The notes beneath the pieces were generated by a model, which had not been told where the DNA came from, searched no databases, and saw nothing but the letters and a program-made list of their open reading frames with translations. The position numbers and the translations under genes were made by a program. This document shows positions 17,278 to 25,813 of a stretch of 64,000 bases of DNA, one piece after another. Positions within the stretch are counted from its first letter, which is position 1; every line of letters begins with the position of its first letter. The stretch comes from Fluviicola sp. (GTDB lineage: Bacteria > Bacteroidota > Bacteroidia > Flavobacteriales_D > Crocinitomicaceae), in the NCBI GenBank assembly GCA_031260455.1, contig JAIRJW010000027.1:1-64000 (forward strand), written 5' to 3'.

Positions 17278-17638
17278 AAGTTTGGTTTTTTTTGAATGAT
17301 TTCTAAAATAATTTAACACAACAAAAATATAGGAATCTGCTTCTCTTCCAAGGTTAATCGCTAAAAAGCGCTGATTTTGTTAATAAATAAACGTATTTGT
17401 TGATAAACCTCCCTGTTTTTGGGCGTTTTCCGACCAAATTATTATTTTCTTCGATGAAAATTTACTCATGTAGTTACACAATAATCACTTTGTGAGACAA
17501 GGTTTGGAGGTTTGTTTTTATATCAGAGCGCTTTGTTCCGTCATGGTGCCATGATTAATAATTCGGATAGTCATTTATTTATTCACAATTTAACCACAAT
17601 ACTATTTTCGTGTAAATTAGTATCAAAAAAATCATAGT
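17278..17638. other. Divergent regulatory spacer, HU / Old Yellow Enzyme
   Basis: 361 bases with no gene. It holds the HU promoter (minus, 17322-17351), a 14-bp palindrome TCATGG-TG-CCATGA at 17541-17554, and on the plus strand only a partial -7-like TATTTTCG about 35 bases before the oxidoreductase start. Confidence 0.6.
17322..17351 (-). promoter_or_regulatory. Promoter of the HU gene (TTG-N19-TATTTTTG)
   Basis: On the minus strand TTG (17349-17351) and TATTTTTG (17322-17329) are 19 bases apart, matching the Bacteroidota housekeeping promoter TTG-N17-21-TAnnTTTG. It lies 45 bases before ATG 17277. Confidence 0.7.
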
Positions 17639-18859
17639 ATGAGCGAACTACCGGACGGTTTGACTAAACTCCTGTCACCTGCGAAATTGAATGGCATTAT
17701 GCTCAAAAACCGCATCATTAAGGCAGCAACTTTTGAGGGGATGTTAGACGGTAACAATAACATTTCCCAAAAATGCATTGATTTCCATGAAGATTTTGCA
17801 AAAGGAGGGGTGGGAATGACCACTTTGGCTTATTGTGCTCCTGAACCCGACGGACGCATGATAGCAAGTTATATGTATATCCGCGAAGAAATAACGCCTC
17901 GGTTGCAACAACTTGCTGAAAAAGTACACCAGCATGGAGCTATGCTTTCAGGACAAATAGCCCACTGCGGGGCGTTTAGCAGAAATAAGGCTTTGCATCG
18001 GAAGCGACCTGTAGGGCCCACGACGGCTTTTAGTAAAGTGGGAATGCTCTATGGTTTGTATTTCACGCAGGAAATGGATCAGCAACTGATGCGGGATGTC
18101 GCACAATCTTATGCACATTCTGCCGGAATCATGAAAAAAGCGGGTTTTGATGCGGTGGAACTGCATTTTGGACACGGATACCTATTGGGACAGTTCCTCA
18201 GCCCTGTTACTAACAAACGGAAAGACGAATATGGCGGAGATATTGAAAACAGAATGCGTTTTCCGCTGGAAGTGCTGGATGCCGTAAGGCGGGAAGTGGG
18301 TGCTGATTTTCTGGTGCTGGCAAAAATAACTATGTACGATGATCTGAAAGGTGGAATAACGGTGAAAGACAGCCTGGAAGCAGCAAAAATGCTTGATCGG
18401 GATGGTATTGACGGAATTGTTCTGAGTGCCGGAACGAGCAGCCAGAATCCGATGCTGCTGTTTCACGGAGATTCCATTCTGCCCGGTTTGATTTCCCACG
18501 AAAAAAATCCAATGGTGAGACTGGGAATGAGGCTGGTTGGAAAAACCATGTTTCGGAAATATCCTTACCGGGAACTGTATCTGCTTGAAGCCGCAGCCAG
18601 GTTTAGGGATGTGGTTTCATGTAATCTGATTTACGTAGGGGGGGCAACGGAGCCAGGAAGTCTGGAAAAAGTCATGAATATGGGCTTTGACTTCGTCCAA
18701 TCCGGCAGGCCTCTGCTTCGGGATCCGCAAATGCCGCTTCATTTGGCAGCACTTGGAAAAAATTATGTGAACGGTTGTACTCATTGTAACAAATGCGCGC
18801 CACTTATGGACGATCCGCAAGGGATACGCTGTGTATTGAACGATGATGCTTTGTATTAA
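17639..18859 (+). CDS. NADH:flavin oxidoreductase, Old Yellow Enzyme family
   Basis: 406 residues. A single FMN-binding TIM barrel of the OYE family: LKNRIIKAATFEG near the start, VELHFGHGYLLGQFLSPVTNKRKDEYGG in the middle, and YVGGATEPG/FVQSGRPLLRDP at the phosphate site. The C-terminus carries four Cys as C-x2-C-x2-C-x11-C (CTHCNKC to RCVLN), close to the 4Fe-4S ligands of 2,4-dienoyl-CoA reductase (C-x2-C-x3-C-x11-C), but the flavodoxin-like domains of that enzyme are absent. Substrate unknown; an enone reductase is the usual guess. Monocistronic. Confidence 0.88.
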   Translation: MSELPDGLTKLLSPAKLNGIMLKNRIIKAATFEGMLDGNNNISQKCIDFHEDFAKGGVGMTTLAYCAPEPDGRMIASYMYIREEITPRLQQLAEKVHQHGAMLSGQIAHCGAFSRNKALHRKRPVGPTTAFSKVGMLYGLYFTQEMDQQLMRDVAQSYAHSAGIMKKAGFDAVELHFGHGYLLGQFLSPVTNKRKDEYGGDIENRMRFPLEVLDAVRREVGADFLVLAKITMYDDLKGGITVKDSLEAAKMLDRDGIDGIVLSAGTSSQNPMLLFHGDSILPGLISHEKNPMVRLGMRLVGKTMFRKYPYRELYLLEAAARFRDVVSCNLIYVGGATEPGSLEKVMNMGFDFVQSGRPLLRDPQMPLHLAALGKNYVNGCTHCNKCAPLMDDPQGIRCVLNDDALY

Positions 18860-18938
18860 TTTAGTTATGGCAGGTATTTATTTCGCATCAGGCATATTTC
18901 ATCCTGATCTGAGCTGATACAAAAAATGTCTGATCCAG

Positions 18939-19895
18939 CTAATCAGTCGAAACAGCCCAGTCGGCAGCTGAATTTCCTGCCAGCCATTCATAGGAATTCA
19001 GCTTTTTCTTGCCCTCCAGCTGAAATTCGACAAGCTCAAGCTTGTGACCATTTGTGTCAATGAATAATTGTGTCTTAGTTGAACTAAGGCTTAGTGAACC
19101 GCTTCCTGTTTCATCACAGATAGCTGTCCGGAAGACCTTCACATTCCTGGTTTCTCCTTTGGAGTTTTTCCAGGTAGTCCATGCAGAAGGATAGGGATTT
19201 AAGCCACGAACCAGGTTATGGATTGTTTTGGAGTCGGCAGACCAGTCAATCTGAGTATTTTCCTTAAATAATTTCGGAGCTGGCCTTTTTGGTGAATCCG
19301 TGAATTCAGTTTGAGGAACCGGCTGAACAGAGTCGGAAGCAATGTCGTTGAGTGTTTCAACAACCAGTTGCCCGCCTTCTATCATCATTCTGTCATGTAA
19401 TTCACCGGCAGACTCGTTTTCACCAACCGGCATACGAAGTTGTCTGATTACGTTTCCGGTGTCGATTTCCTCATCTATAAAAAAAGTGCTCAAACCTGTT
19501 TCGGAATCTCCGTTGATGATTGCCCAGTTAATCGGAGCCGCTCCACGGTAATCGGGAAGGAGGGAAGCGTGCAGATTAAAGGTTCCTTTTGCCGGTATTT
19601 TCCAAACCTCTGTTGGAAGCATCCGGAAAGCAACCACCACAAAAACATCTGCCTTCAGGGCTTCCAGTTTCAGAATGAAGTCCGGATCCTTCAGTTTCAA
19701 AGGCTGAAGAACCGGAATATTGTTTTGCACCGCGAATTGTTTTACTGGGCTTTCATGAATGAGCTGACCTCTTCCTGCCGGTTTATCAGCAACGGTTACA
19801 ATTCCTGCCAGATTCAAGCCTGCTGACCGGATTGCTTCCAGTATTCCAACCGAAAAATGGGGCGTTCCCATAAAAACAATACGTAAGTTATTCAT
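18939..19895 (-). CDS. fmt: Methionyl-tRNA formyltransferase
   Basis: 318 residues. Fmt formylates initiator Met-tRNA using 10-formyl-tetrahydrofolate. The N-terminal domain has MGTPHFSVGIL, ADKPAGRGQ and the catalytic stretch FNLHASLLPDYRGAAPINWAI with Asp in FIDEEIDTGNV; the C-terminal OB-like domain begins at about residue 208 (LVRGLNPYPSAWT). It follows the MATE gene by 11 bases and ends the rlmI-MATE-fmt unit. Intact and of standard length. Confidence 0.96.
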   Translation of the reverse strand: MNNLRIVFMGTPHFSVGILEAIRSAGLNLAGIVTVADKPAGRGQLIHESPVKQFAVQNNIPVLQPLKLKDPDFILKLEALKADVFVVVAFRMLPTEVWKIPAKGTFNLHASLLPDYRGAAPINWAIINGDSETGLSTFFIDEEIDTGNVIRQLRMPVGENESAGELHDRMMIEGGQLVVETLNDIASDSVQPVPQTEFTDSPKRPAPKLFKENTQIDWSADSKTIHNLVRGLNPYPSAWTTWKNSKGETRNVKVFRTAICDETGSGSLSLSSTKTQLFIDTNGHKLELVEFQLEGKKKLNSYEWLAGNSAADWAVSTD

Positions 19896-19906
19896 AATCT
19901 GTTTTT

Positions 19907-21226
19907 TTATTGGTCCAATTTAAATAATTTCAGATATCCAAAGGATAAAACGCCGATTGTTATGAAATAAATATATTCTACCAGCCAAACCAACTGGATT
20001 GGCCAGTTCCAGATTTTGATGAAAAGGTAAGCGGATATGATGTACAAACAAGTCGCTACACATTCTACCAGTAGAGTAACACGTGTGTAACCAATTCCGC
20101 TGATGGTTTGAAGATACACGCTTCCAAAGCCATAAATCAGGATAGAGCCACTTACAATACGCAGAATTTGTGCACTTCCTGCTATATGGTCCGCATGGTC
20201 GGAAACCAATCGGATGAGTGTTTCAGGGTAAAGAAGAGCTCCATGAAAAGTCAGGATCAGAAAACCAATTGTCAGCAGTTGAATCCGGCGTTGAATAGTC
20301 GGGATAAACAGAAATTCCCGGGCTCCGTAATATTGAGCAATGTAAGTCTTGGTTGTGGCAGCAAACCCCCAGATCGGGATAAAAGCCAGAAAATAGATGT
20401 AACGGATATTCAGGGAAACAGTCAGGTTGTCTCCACCCATCTGTTCAATCCAGATAAAGAAAATGGTCCAGATAAAAAGCGCAACGATTCCCTGGAACAG
20501 CAAGGGGATTCCGATTTGAAGATTTTCCCGGATCTGAATTTTGCGGATGAAATTTGATTTCCAGACCGGATATTCCCGCTTCAGTTTTCCTCTCAGCAAA
20601 GTACTCAGAAGGAAAAACATGGCCAGATATTCGGCAGTAGTGGATGCAATCGCAGCACCTTCCAGTCCGAGCCTCGGAAATGGTCCTGTCCCGAATACCA
20701 GGAAATAATCTAAGATAATATTGGAAACAGCAGCGATGAGCGAGGCGATTAACACGAGGGTTGTTTTTCCGACTGCCAGGTAAGCTGCCTGGATACTCAA
20801 AGTAACCGTTGCGGCCCAAAAGGAATAACTCCGGATTTCTAAAAATGATTGTTCCGCACTTGCCAGTTTTGGGTTGGTAACCAGGAAATGCATCAAAGAG
20901 GGCATGCCAAGCTGAACCAGGATGGTAAGGATGAAAGCCGCAGTAACCAGAATGATGAAATTGGACTGGAATACCGCTGCAAACCCTTTAAGGTCTTTTT
21001 CCCCGACTTTTTGAGCCATTCCGATCTGCGCACCATCGCCAAGCCCGGTAAAAACCATGTAAAATGTAATATACCACAATCCCGCACTCCCTGAAGCATC
21101 ATACGCCAGTGTACTGTAGCGGCTCAGAAAAGCGGCATCTGTGATGGAGATAACGGATTGAATGAATCCGCTCAGCATCATTGGTAAAGCCATCTTTAAA
21201 ATGCTTTTGTATTGAATATCGAGCAT
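19907..21226 (-). CDS. MATE family efflux transporter
   Basis: 439 residues with twelve predicted membrane helices in two halves. The N-terminal half starts MALPMMLSGFIQSVISITDAAFLSRYS, typical of MATE/DinF proteins, and has the conserved GLEGAAIAS segment near residue 190. MATE transporters use Na+ or H+ gradients to export drugs and metabolites; specificity cannot be read from sequence. Its ATG overlaps the rlmI stop codon by one base, so translation is likely coupled. Confidence 0.9.
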   Translation of the reverse strand: MLDIQYKSILKMALPMMLSGFIQSVISITDAAFLSRYSTLAYDASGSAGLWYITFYMVFTGLGDGAQIGMAQKVGEKDLKGFAAVFQSNFIILVTAAFILTILVQLGMPSLMHFLVTNPKLASAEQSFLEIRSYSFWAATVTLSIQAAYLAVGKTTLVLIASLIAAVSNIILDYFLVFGTGPFPRLGLEGAAIASTTAEYLAMFFLLSTLLRGKLKREYPVWKSNFIRKIQIRENLQIGIPLLFQGIVALFIWTIFFIWIEQMGGDNLTVSLNIRYIYFLAFIPIWGFAATTKTYIAQYYGAREFLFIPTIQRRIQLLTIGFLILTFHGALLYPETLIRLVSDHADHIAGSAQILRIVSGSILIYGFGSVYLQTISGIGYTRVTLLVECVATCLYIISAYLFIKIWNWPIQLVWLVEYIYFITIGVLSFGYLKLFKLDQ

Positions 21227-22395
21227 TAAATGATTTGTAAAAGCAGTCCTTTTAAATATTCTCCTTCCGGGTGAAATGCATTGATCGGGTGATCTGCAGG
21301 CTGGTGCAGTTGTTCCAGGATTTTAACGGTTCTTCCGGATTCAATGGCAGCAGCGATAATCGTATTGTTGAATAATTGTTTGTCCACAACCTGCGAACAG
21401 CTGTAGGTCATCAGTAAACCGCCCGGACGAATGTGCTGGATTGCCATCGCATTCAGTCGTTTGTATCCCTGAATGGCCTGGTGCCTTTTGTCGCGGTGTT
21501 TTGCAAAAGCAGGTGGATCCAGAATAATGATATCGTATTCTTCTCCTGTTTCCCGGATGAAATTCATGGCATCTGCAACAATGGACTGATGGTTTGTGAA
21601 ACTATTCAAAGCCACATTTGCATTTGTCAGTTCAATGGCCTTTTTCGAGCTGTCAAGTGAGTGTACTTCTTTTGCCCCATTTTTAAGTGCCGCTAGACTG
21701 AATCCGCCGGAATAGCAGAAAGTATTCAATATTTTTGCTCCGGAAGCGTATCTGGCCAGTAAAGCCCTGTTTTCCCTCTGGTCGATGAAAAATCCGGTTT
21801 TTTGGCCCGTAATCCAGTCTAATTGATACTTTACGCCATTTTCCAGAGCAATGTGTGGTGTTTCGCAATCTCCGTATAAATACCCGTCTTCAACTGGTAT
21901 TCTTCCGGGAAGTGTTTCTTTCGATTTGTTGTAAACCGCTTTCAGGTCATCTCCCAATGCATGGATCAGGGCATTTTTGATCAGTGTGATTTGCCGGAAC
22001 ATTCCCAGGCTGTGACATTGAATTACTGCGACTCCGCCGTAGAAATCAATTACCAGCCCCGGAAGCTCATCTCCTTCACCGTGAATCAGGCGGCAAATGG
22101 AGTTGTCTTCTCTGAAAAGTTGCAGTTTTTTTCGTAGTTCAACTGCATCGGAAATGCGTTTATTGAAAAAATCCTGGTCAATCGGCTCAATACCAAAAGT
22201 GAGAATGCGCACTGCAATGGAACCGTGTTGGAAATGTCCCCTTGCAATTTCATTGTTGTGTGAGTCCAGAACCGTCACTACTTCTCCGTCCTCAATGGTT
22301 TTCGGCATTTCTCTCAAAGCACCCGAAAAGACCCATGGATGGCGCCTTTCCATCGATTGTGTTTTATGCGGAAGTAATTGAACACTGGAATACAT
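21226..22395 (-). CDS. rlmI: Class I SAM-dependent rRNA methyltransferase, RlmI-like
   Basis: 389 residues. An N-terminal PUA domain (RRHPWVFSGAL, GEVVTVLDSHNNEIARGHF) is followed by an RNA-binding linker and a Rossmann methyltransferase: VKYQLDWITGQKTGFFIDQRENR, SAM motif LNTFCYSGGFSLAALKNGAKEVHSLD, IILDPPAFAK and the catalytic-type Cys in MTYSCSQ. This is the layout of RlmI, which makes m5C1962 in 23S rRNA. First gene of the rlmI-MATE-fmt unit; a TATCTTTG -7 box on the minus strand is at 22417-22424. Confidence 0.9.
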   Translation of the reverse strand: MYSSVQLLPHKTQSMERRHPWVFSGALREMPKTIEDGEVVTVLDSHNNEIARGHFQHGSIAVRILTFGIEPIDQDFFNKRISDAVELRKKLQLFREDNSICRLIHGEGDELPGLVIDFYGGVAVIQCHSLGMFRQITLIKNALIHALGDDLKAVYNKSKETLPGRIPVEDGYLYGDCETPHIALENGVKYQLDWITGQKTGFFIDQRENRALLARYASGAKILNTFCYSGGFSLAALKNGAKEVHSLDSSKKAIELTNANVALNSFTNHQSIVADAMNFIRETGEEYDIIILDPPAFAKHRDKRHQAIQGYKRLNAMAIQHIRPGGLLMTYSCSQVVDKQLFNNTIIAAAIESGRTVKILEQLHQPADHPINAFHPEGEYLKGLLLQII

Positions 22396-22488
22396 ATACA
22401 GATTTTAATTTTTGTACAAAGATAGTTTAAATTGACACTTCGGCTTTGTCGGTGCACCAAGTGGATCGGGATGGAGGATTGAAAACGT

Positions 22489-22525
22489 AAAAAATGAGTG
22501 TATTATCCACATTTTCATACACGAC
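22489..22525 (+). repeat. AAAAAATGAGTG intergenic repeat, copy 1
   Basis: AAAAAATGAGTG at 22489-22500 followed by a related 21-base tail recurs at 40009-40041. Within the 33 aligned bases the 12-base core is identical and all mismatches in the tail are transitions. Both copies lie about 100 bases upstream of a plus-strand gene. Confidence 0.4.
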
Positions 22526-22593
22526 CTGGCCTTTTCGAATTTTCGATTTTGAATTAAGCGTATCTTTGTATTCTAGATCTCTAAAAAAGAAAG

Positions 22594-23013
22594 ATGTCAT
22601 ATACAATTCAGGTGTTTTTAAAAAACAATTCGTTCTCGGAAGATTACGCTTTGGAGAAATATGACGGAAAAGATTCTCCCGAAAACATACGGTATGAATG
22701 GGAAGATGAATTCCGTCTGACAGATGAGTCGGATGTGCTTGAAATTGTAAGAGACCAACCTTTTGTTCTGGCTGGTGAAACGGGGGAAAATAAACCGTTT
22801 TATTACGAAATTCACGATGTGATGCAATTTGTATTTCACGGAGAAAACAGTTCTGCAGCCGTTGTCTTTTCAGAAAAATGCCTGGATGAATACATCATCG
22901 ACCATGACAATAAGCGTTTGAAAGTGTATCTCAATGACGATGAAGTGGTTGAAAATCCGATCCCAGGAGTTTACATCGTGTTGAGTGCTTTTCCCAGGGA
23001 ATTGAGAAATTAA
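22594..23013 (+). CDS. Small acidic protein of unknown function
   Basis: 139 residues, no signal peptide or membrane helix, rich in Asp and Glu. I do not recognise a family. It appears to be a compact beta-rich cytoplasmic protein (alternating hydrophobic stretches such as FYYEIHDVMQFVF and VYIVLSAF). Its stop codon overlaps the start of the ABC ATPase gene by one base (TAATG), so the two are translationally coupled and probably functionally linked. A -7-like TATCTTTG at 22561-22568 lies 26 bases before the ATG, though no good TTG is at the proper distance. Confidence 0.75.
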   Translation: MSYTIQVFLKNNSFSEDYALEKYDGKDSPENIRYEWEDEFRLTDESDVLEIVRDQPFVLAGETGENKPFYYEIHDVMQFVFHGENSSAAVVFSEKCLDEYIIDHDNKRLKVYLNDDEVVENPIPGVYIVLSAFPRELRN

Positions 23014-23951
23014 TGCTTGTATTAGATCATCTTCATTTTTCTTACGGGAACCAGCAAGAAGTGTTGCAGGATATTTCCCTGGAACTGAATGCGGGTGAAA
23101 TATTTGGAATTGTAGGAGCGAGTGGTGGTGGAAAATCCACTTTGCTCAGAATCATTGCCGGGTTGATTGCTCCCACGAAAGGAACGGTTTCCTGGAATGG
23201 TAAACGCATCAAAGGTCCGGGTGAAAAGCTGATTCCGGGACACGACGAAATTCAGTTGGTTAATCAGGATTTCGGGCTCGATCTGTTTCATACGGCCCGG
23301 GAAAATGTGTTGATCCGGATGCTGCATCTGCCAGAACGGACAAGGTTGCGTTTTTGCAGGGAATTACTGGAGTTGGTAGAACTAACGCCTTTTTCGGATA
23401 AGCAGGCACGTTATTTATCAGGTGGAGAACAGCAGCGGTTGTCTATTGCAAGAGCTTTAGCTATGGAATCGGAGGTGTTATTGCTCGATGAACCTTTTTC
23501 ACATCTGGATGCGCATTTAAGGCTAAAAATCGGATCTTATATCAAACAACTGATTGAAATCCGGAATACTTTGTGTATTTTGGTTTCTCACGAGGGAGCG
23601 GAAGTCATGCAATGGTGTGCCAGAATCGGGTTCCTGGATGAAGGAAAATTAAAACGGATTGATACTCCGGAAGCATTTTATTTCCATCCTTCCGATTTGA
23701 ACGAAGGTGCTTATTTCGGGGAATTGAATGAACTGAAAGAAAGAAAAACCAAATGTCTTTTCCGGCCTTGTGAATATGAAATAGTAGAAGCGGGGGGTGT
23801 AGAAATGGAATTTACCGATGCTGTTTTTTTCGGTGTATACTGGAAGTCATTCTTTCAGACAAAACGGGGAGAAACAGTGGTTTTATATGCAGATCAGCCA
23901 CTCAAAAATGTAAAACGGATTGAGCCCAAAAACAAACATGCGAAAGCTTAG
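23013..23951 (+). CDS. ABC transporter ATP-binding protein with C-terminal extension
   Basis: 312 residues. Walker A GASGGGKST (~34-42), Q-loop VNQDFGLD, signature LSGGEQQR, Walker B VLLLDEPFSHLD and switch His in LVSHEG are all intact, so it should be an active ATPase. Residues ~235-312 form a TOBE-like regulatory tail starting FRPCEYEIV, as in the importer ATPases PotA/CysA/FbpC. No permease or binding-protein gene is next to it; the neighbours are a small unknown protein (coupled start) and YihY (14-base overlap). The cognate membrane subunit must be elsewhere. Confidence 0.87.
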   Translation: MLVLDHLHFSYGNQQEVLQDISLELNAGEIFGIVGASGGGKSTLLRIIAGLIAPTKGTVSWNGKRIKGPGEKLIPGHDEIQLVNQDFGLDLFHTARENVLIRMLHLPERTRLRFCRELLELVELTPFSDKQARYLSGGEQQRLSIARALAMESEVLLLDEPFSHLDAHLRLKIGSYIKQLIEIRNTLCILVSHEGAEVMQWCARIGFLDEGKLKRIDTPEAFYFHPSDLNEGAYFGELNELKERKTKCLFRPCEYEIVEAGGVEMEFTDAVFFGVYWKSFFQTKRGETVVLYADQPLKNVKRIEPKNKHAKA

Positions 23952-24858
23952 CTGGAAGGAAAGTAAAACGCTTTTCAAACGTACATTCCTGGAGTTTTTC
24001 CAGGAAAATTCATTTTTTCATGGTGCGGCACTGGCATATTACGCCGTTTTTGCCATTATCCCAATTATCTATCTGGCCGTGATCAGCTTCGGGAAAATCA
24101 TGGGACAGGACGAAATATTACGTTTGATTAAAGTATTACTTGAAGAGCAGATCGGACTAAAAGACAGTTCGGGGATTATCTCGTTTTTATCCGAAGTTCA
24201 CTTTGAGAAGAGCAGCCTGATTCTGAATGTTATTGGGATCATTGCCTTGATGTTTTCCAGTTCCGCACTGATTTCCTCTTTGAGGATGAGTATGAATGAG
24301 TTTTATGACATTCACGTGAAAATCAACGATCAGAAAACAAAGATTTTCCATGCGATCCTCACCAAATTGATTTCCGTATTTATGCTTGCCGTATTTGGAG
24401 TTTCAATTGTGCTGCTCTATACCGGAGAAACCATTTTCATGTCAGTCAGTGGAGAATTGTATAAATCCTTGCACCTGAAACAGCAATGGATTCTCTCAGG
24501 AACGGAGCACCTGGCTGCGATAGCTATCAATATGGTGCTTTTTACATTGGTTTACAAATTTCTTCACGATGGAAAAGTACTCTGGAAACTAGCCTTTTCA
24601 GGTGGATTGCTGACATCTGTTTTGCTTTATCTTGGACAAATCGGCTTAAAGTTTTACTTAACACGTTATTTCTTTGGAAGTCAGATGGGAATTGCCGGAA
24701 CCTTATTGATTTTCCTGGCCTGGATGTATTATTCCTCCCAAATTATTTTTCTCGGCGCAAAATTCGTGAAAGTCTATTCAGAGATGGTGGGGAGGCCGAT
24801 TACATTTGAAGTACACAGATTGCTGCGGAAAATGCAGGAGAGAAGGAAGCAGGTATAA
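23938..24858 (+). CDS. YihY/BrkB family membrane protein
   Basis: 306 residues from ATG 23938 (MRKLSWKES); a start six codons earlier is also open. The family hallmarks are present: FHGAALAYYAVFAIIPIIYL in helix 1, a central membrane region, and GSQMGIAGTLLIFLAWMYYSSQIIFLGA near the C-terminus; six helices in total. These proteins were once called ribonuclease BN but are integral membrane proteins without proven catalytic role. The start lies inside the end of the ABC ATPase gene, so the three plus-strand genes from 22594 form one unit. Confidence 0.88.
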   Translation: MRKLSWKESKTLFKRTFLEFFQENSFFHGAALAYYAVFAIIPIIYLAVISFGKIMGQDEILRLIKVLLEEQIGLKDSSGIISFLSEVHFEKSSLILNVIGIIALMFSSSALISSLRMSMNEFYDIHVKINDQKTKIFHAILTKLISVFMLAVFGVSIVLLYTGETIFMSVSGELYKSLHLKQQWILSGTEHLAAIAINMVLFTLVYKFLHDGKVLWKLAFSGGLLTSVLLYLGQIGLKFYLTRYFFGSQMGIAGTLLIFLAWMYYSSQIIFLGAKFVKVYSEMVGRPITFEVHRLLRKMQERRKQV

Positions 24859-24944
24859 GCTTAAATCATTCAGATTCCTTCTTGTTTCATATCATTTATT
24901 CTGACGAAGAATTTCACAGGAACTACCGAAAAATAATTTAAATT

Positions 24945-24978
24945 TTGTTAGATTAAAAAATAATCATATTTTTGATTA
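24945..24978 (+). promoter_or_regulatory. Promoter with overlapping palindromic operator
   Basis: TTG (24945-24947) and TATTTTTG (24967-24974) are separated by exactly 19 bases, a near-perfect Bacteroidota promoter, 18 bases before ATG 24992. A palindrome TAATCA-N6-TGATTA (24961-24978) covers the whole -7 box. Binding there would block the promoter, so this is a good candidate operator for the HTH regulator encoded just downstream. Confidence 0.65.
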
Positions 24979-24991
24979 AAATTTGATCGTT

Positions 24992-25813
24992 ATGAAGTTG
25001 GGAAACAATTTAAAGCTGATTCGCAAAAGTAAGAAGAAATCTCAGGAGGAAGTGGCTTCAGAGCTGGGATTGACCCGAAGCAGTTATTCCGGGTATGAAA
25101 ATGAAATTGCAGAACCGGGGATTGAAACACTCATTGCTTTAAGCCAGTATTATGGTGTTCCGATCGATGATTTGCTGACAAAGGATTTTTCCTTGTTCAC
25201 CGAAAGTGACTGGGCAATCATCAGTACCGGACTTTATGCGGACATTAACGGGAAAAATTTACGCGTATTAACTTCTTTGGTTGATTCGGATGAAAATGAA
25301 ATGATTGAACTGATTCCGCAACAGGCTAGAGCGGGATACACGACAGGTTACGCAGATCCGGATTATCTGAAAGTACTTCCAACCTTCAGTCTGCCTTTTT
25401 TGTCTAAAAACCGGAAATACCGTTCCTTTCCGGTTATAGGAGATTCGATGCCCCCGGTAGATGAAGGATCTTTTGTGGTGGCGGAATACATTCAGAATTG
25501 GGGAAGTATCCGAAACGGTACTCCGTGTATTGTAGTAACCAAAGATGACGGGATCGTATTTAAAATCGCTAATAACTACATCGAATCGCAGCAGTCTTTT
25601 GAACTTTGCTCAACCAATCCTCTGTATTTGCCTTATTTTGTTCACGTCAATGACATTGTCGAAATGTGGAAATTTGTCAACTACATTTCTCCGAGCTTAC
25701 CGGAAATGAGGATCGATGATTCTCTTTTGACAAAGAGTATCCAGGAACTGCAACGGGAAATTATTGATTTGAAAAGAACAGTTACTGCGGGCGGGAAAAA
25801 TGTCTCCCGCTAA
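24992..25813 (+). CDS. XRE-type HTH regulator with S24 (LexA/CI-like) domain
   Basis: 273 residues from ATG 24992; a TTG at 24983 is less likely. Residues ~1-60 are a lambda-repressor HTH (LKLIRKSKKKSQEEVASELG, then TRSSYSGYENEIAEPG). Residues ~110-220 are an S24 peptidase-like domain: an ARAGY segment whose Ala-Gly resembles the LexA/CI cleavage bond, the catalytic Ser in VIGDSMPP and a Lys in GIVFKIAN. A short coiled coil may follow at the C-terminus (LTKSIQELQREIIDLKR). It could be self-cleaving after DNA damage, or a non-cleaving relative. The 3' end overlaps recQ on the other strand by 32 bases. Confidence 0.87.
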   Translation: MKLGNNLKLIRKSKKKSQEEVASELGLTRSSYSGYENEIAEPGIETLIALSQYYGVPIDDLLTKDFSLFTESDWAIISTGLYADINGKNLRVLTSLVDSDENEMIELIPQQARAGYTTGYADPDYLKVLPTFSLPFLSKNRKYRSFPVIGDSMPPVDEGSFVVAEYIQNWGSIRNGTPCIVVTKDDGIVFKIANNYIESQQSFELCSTNPLYLPYFVHVNDIVEMWKFVNYISPSLPEMRIDDSLLTKSIQELQREIIDLKRTVTAGGKNVSR

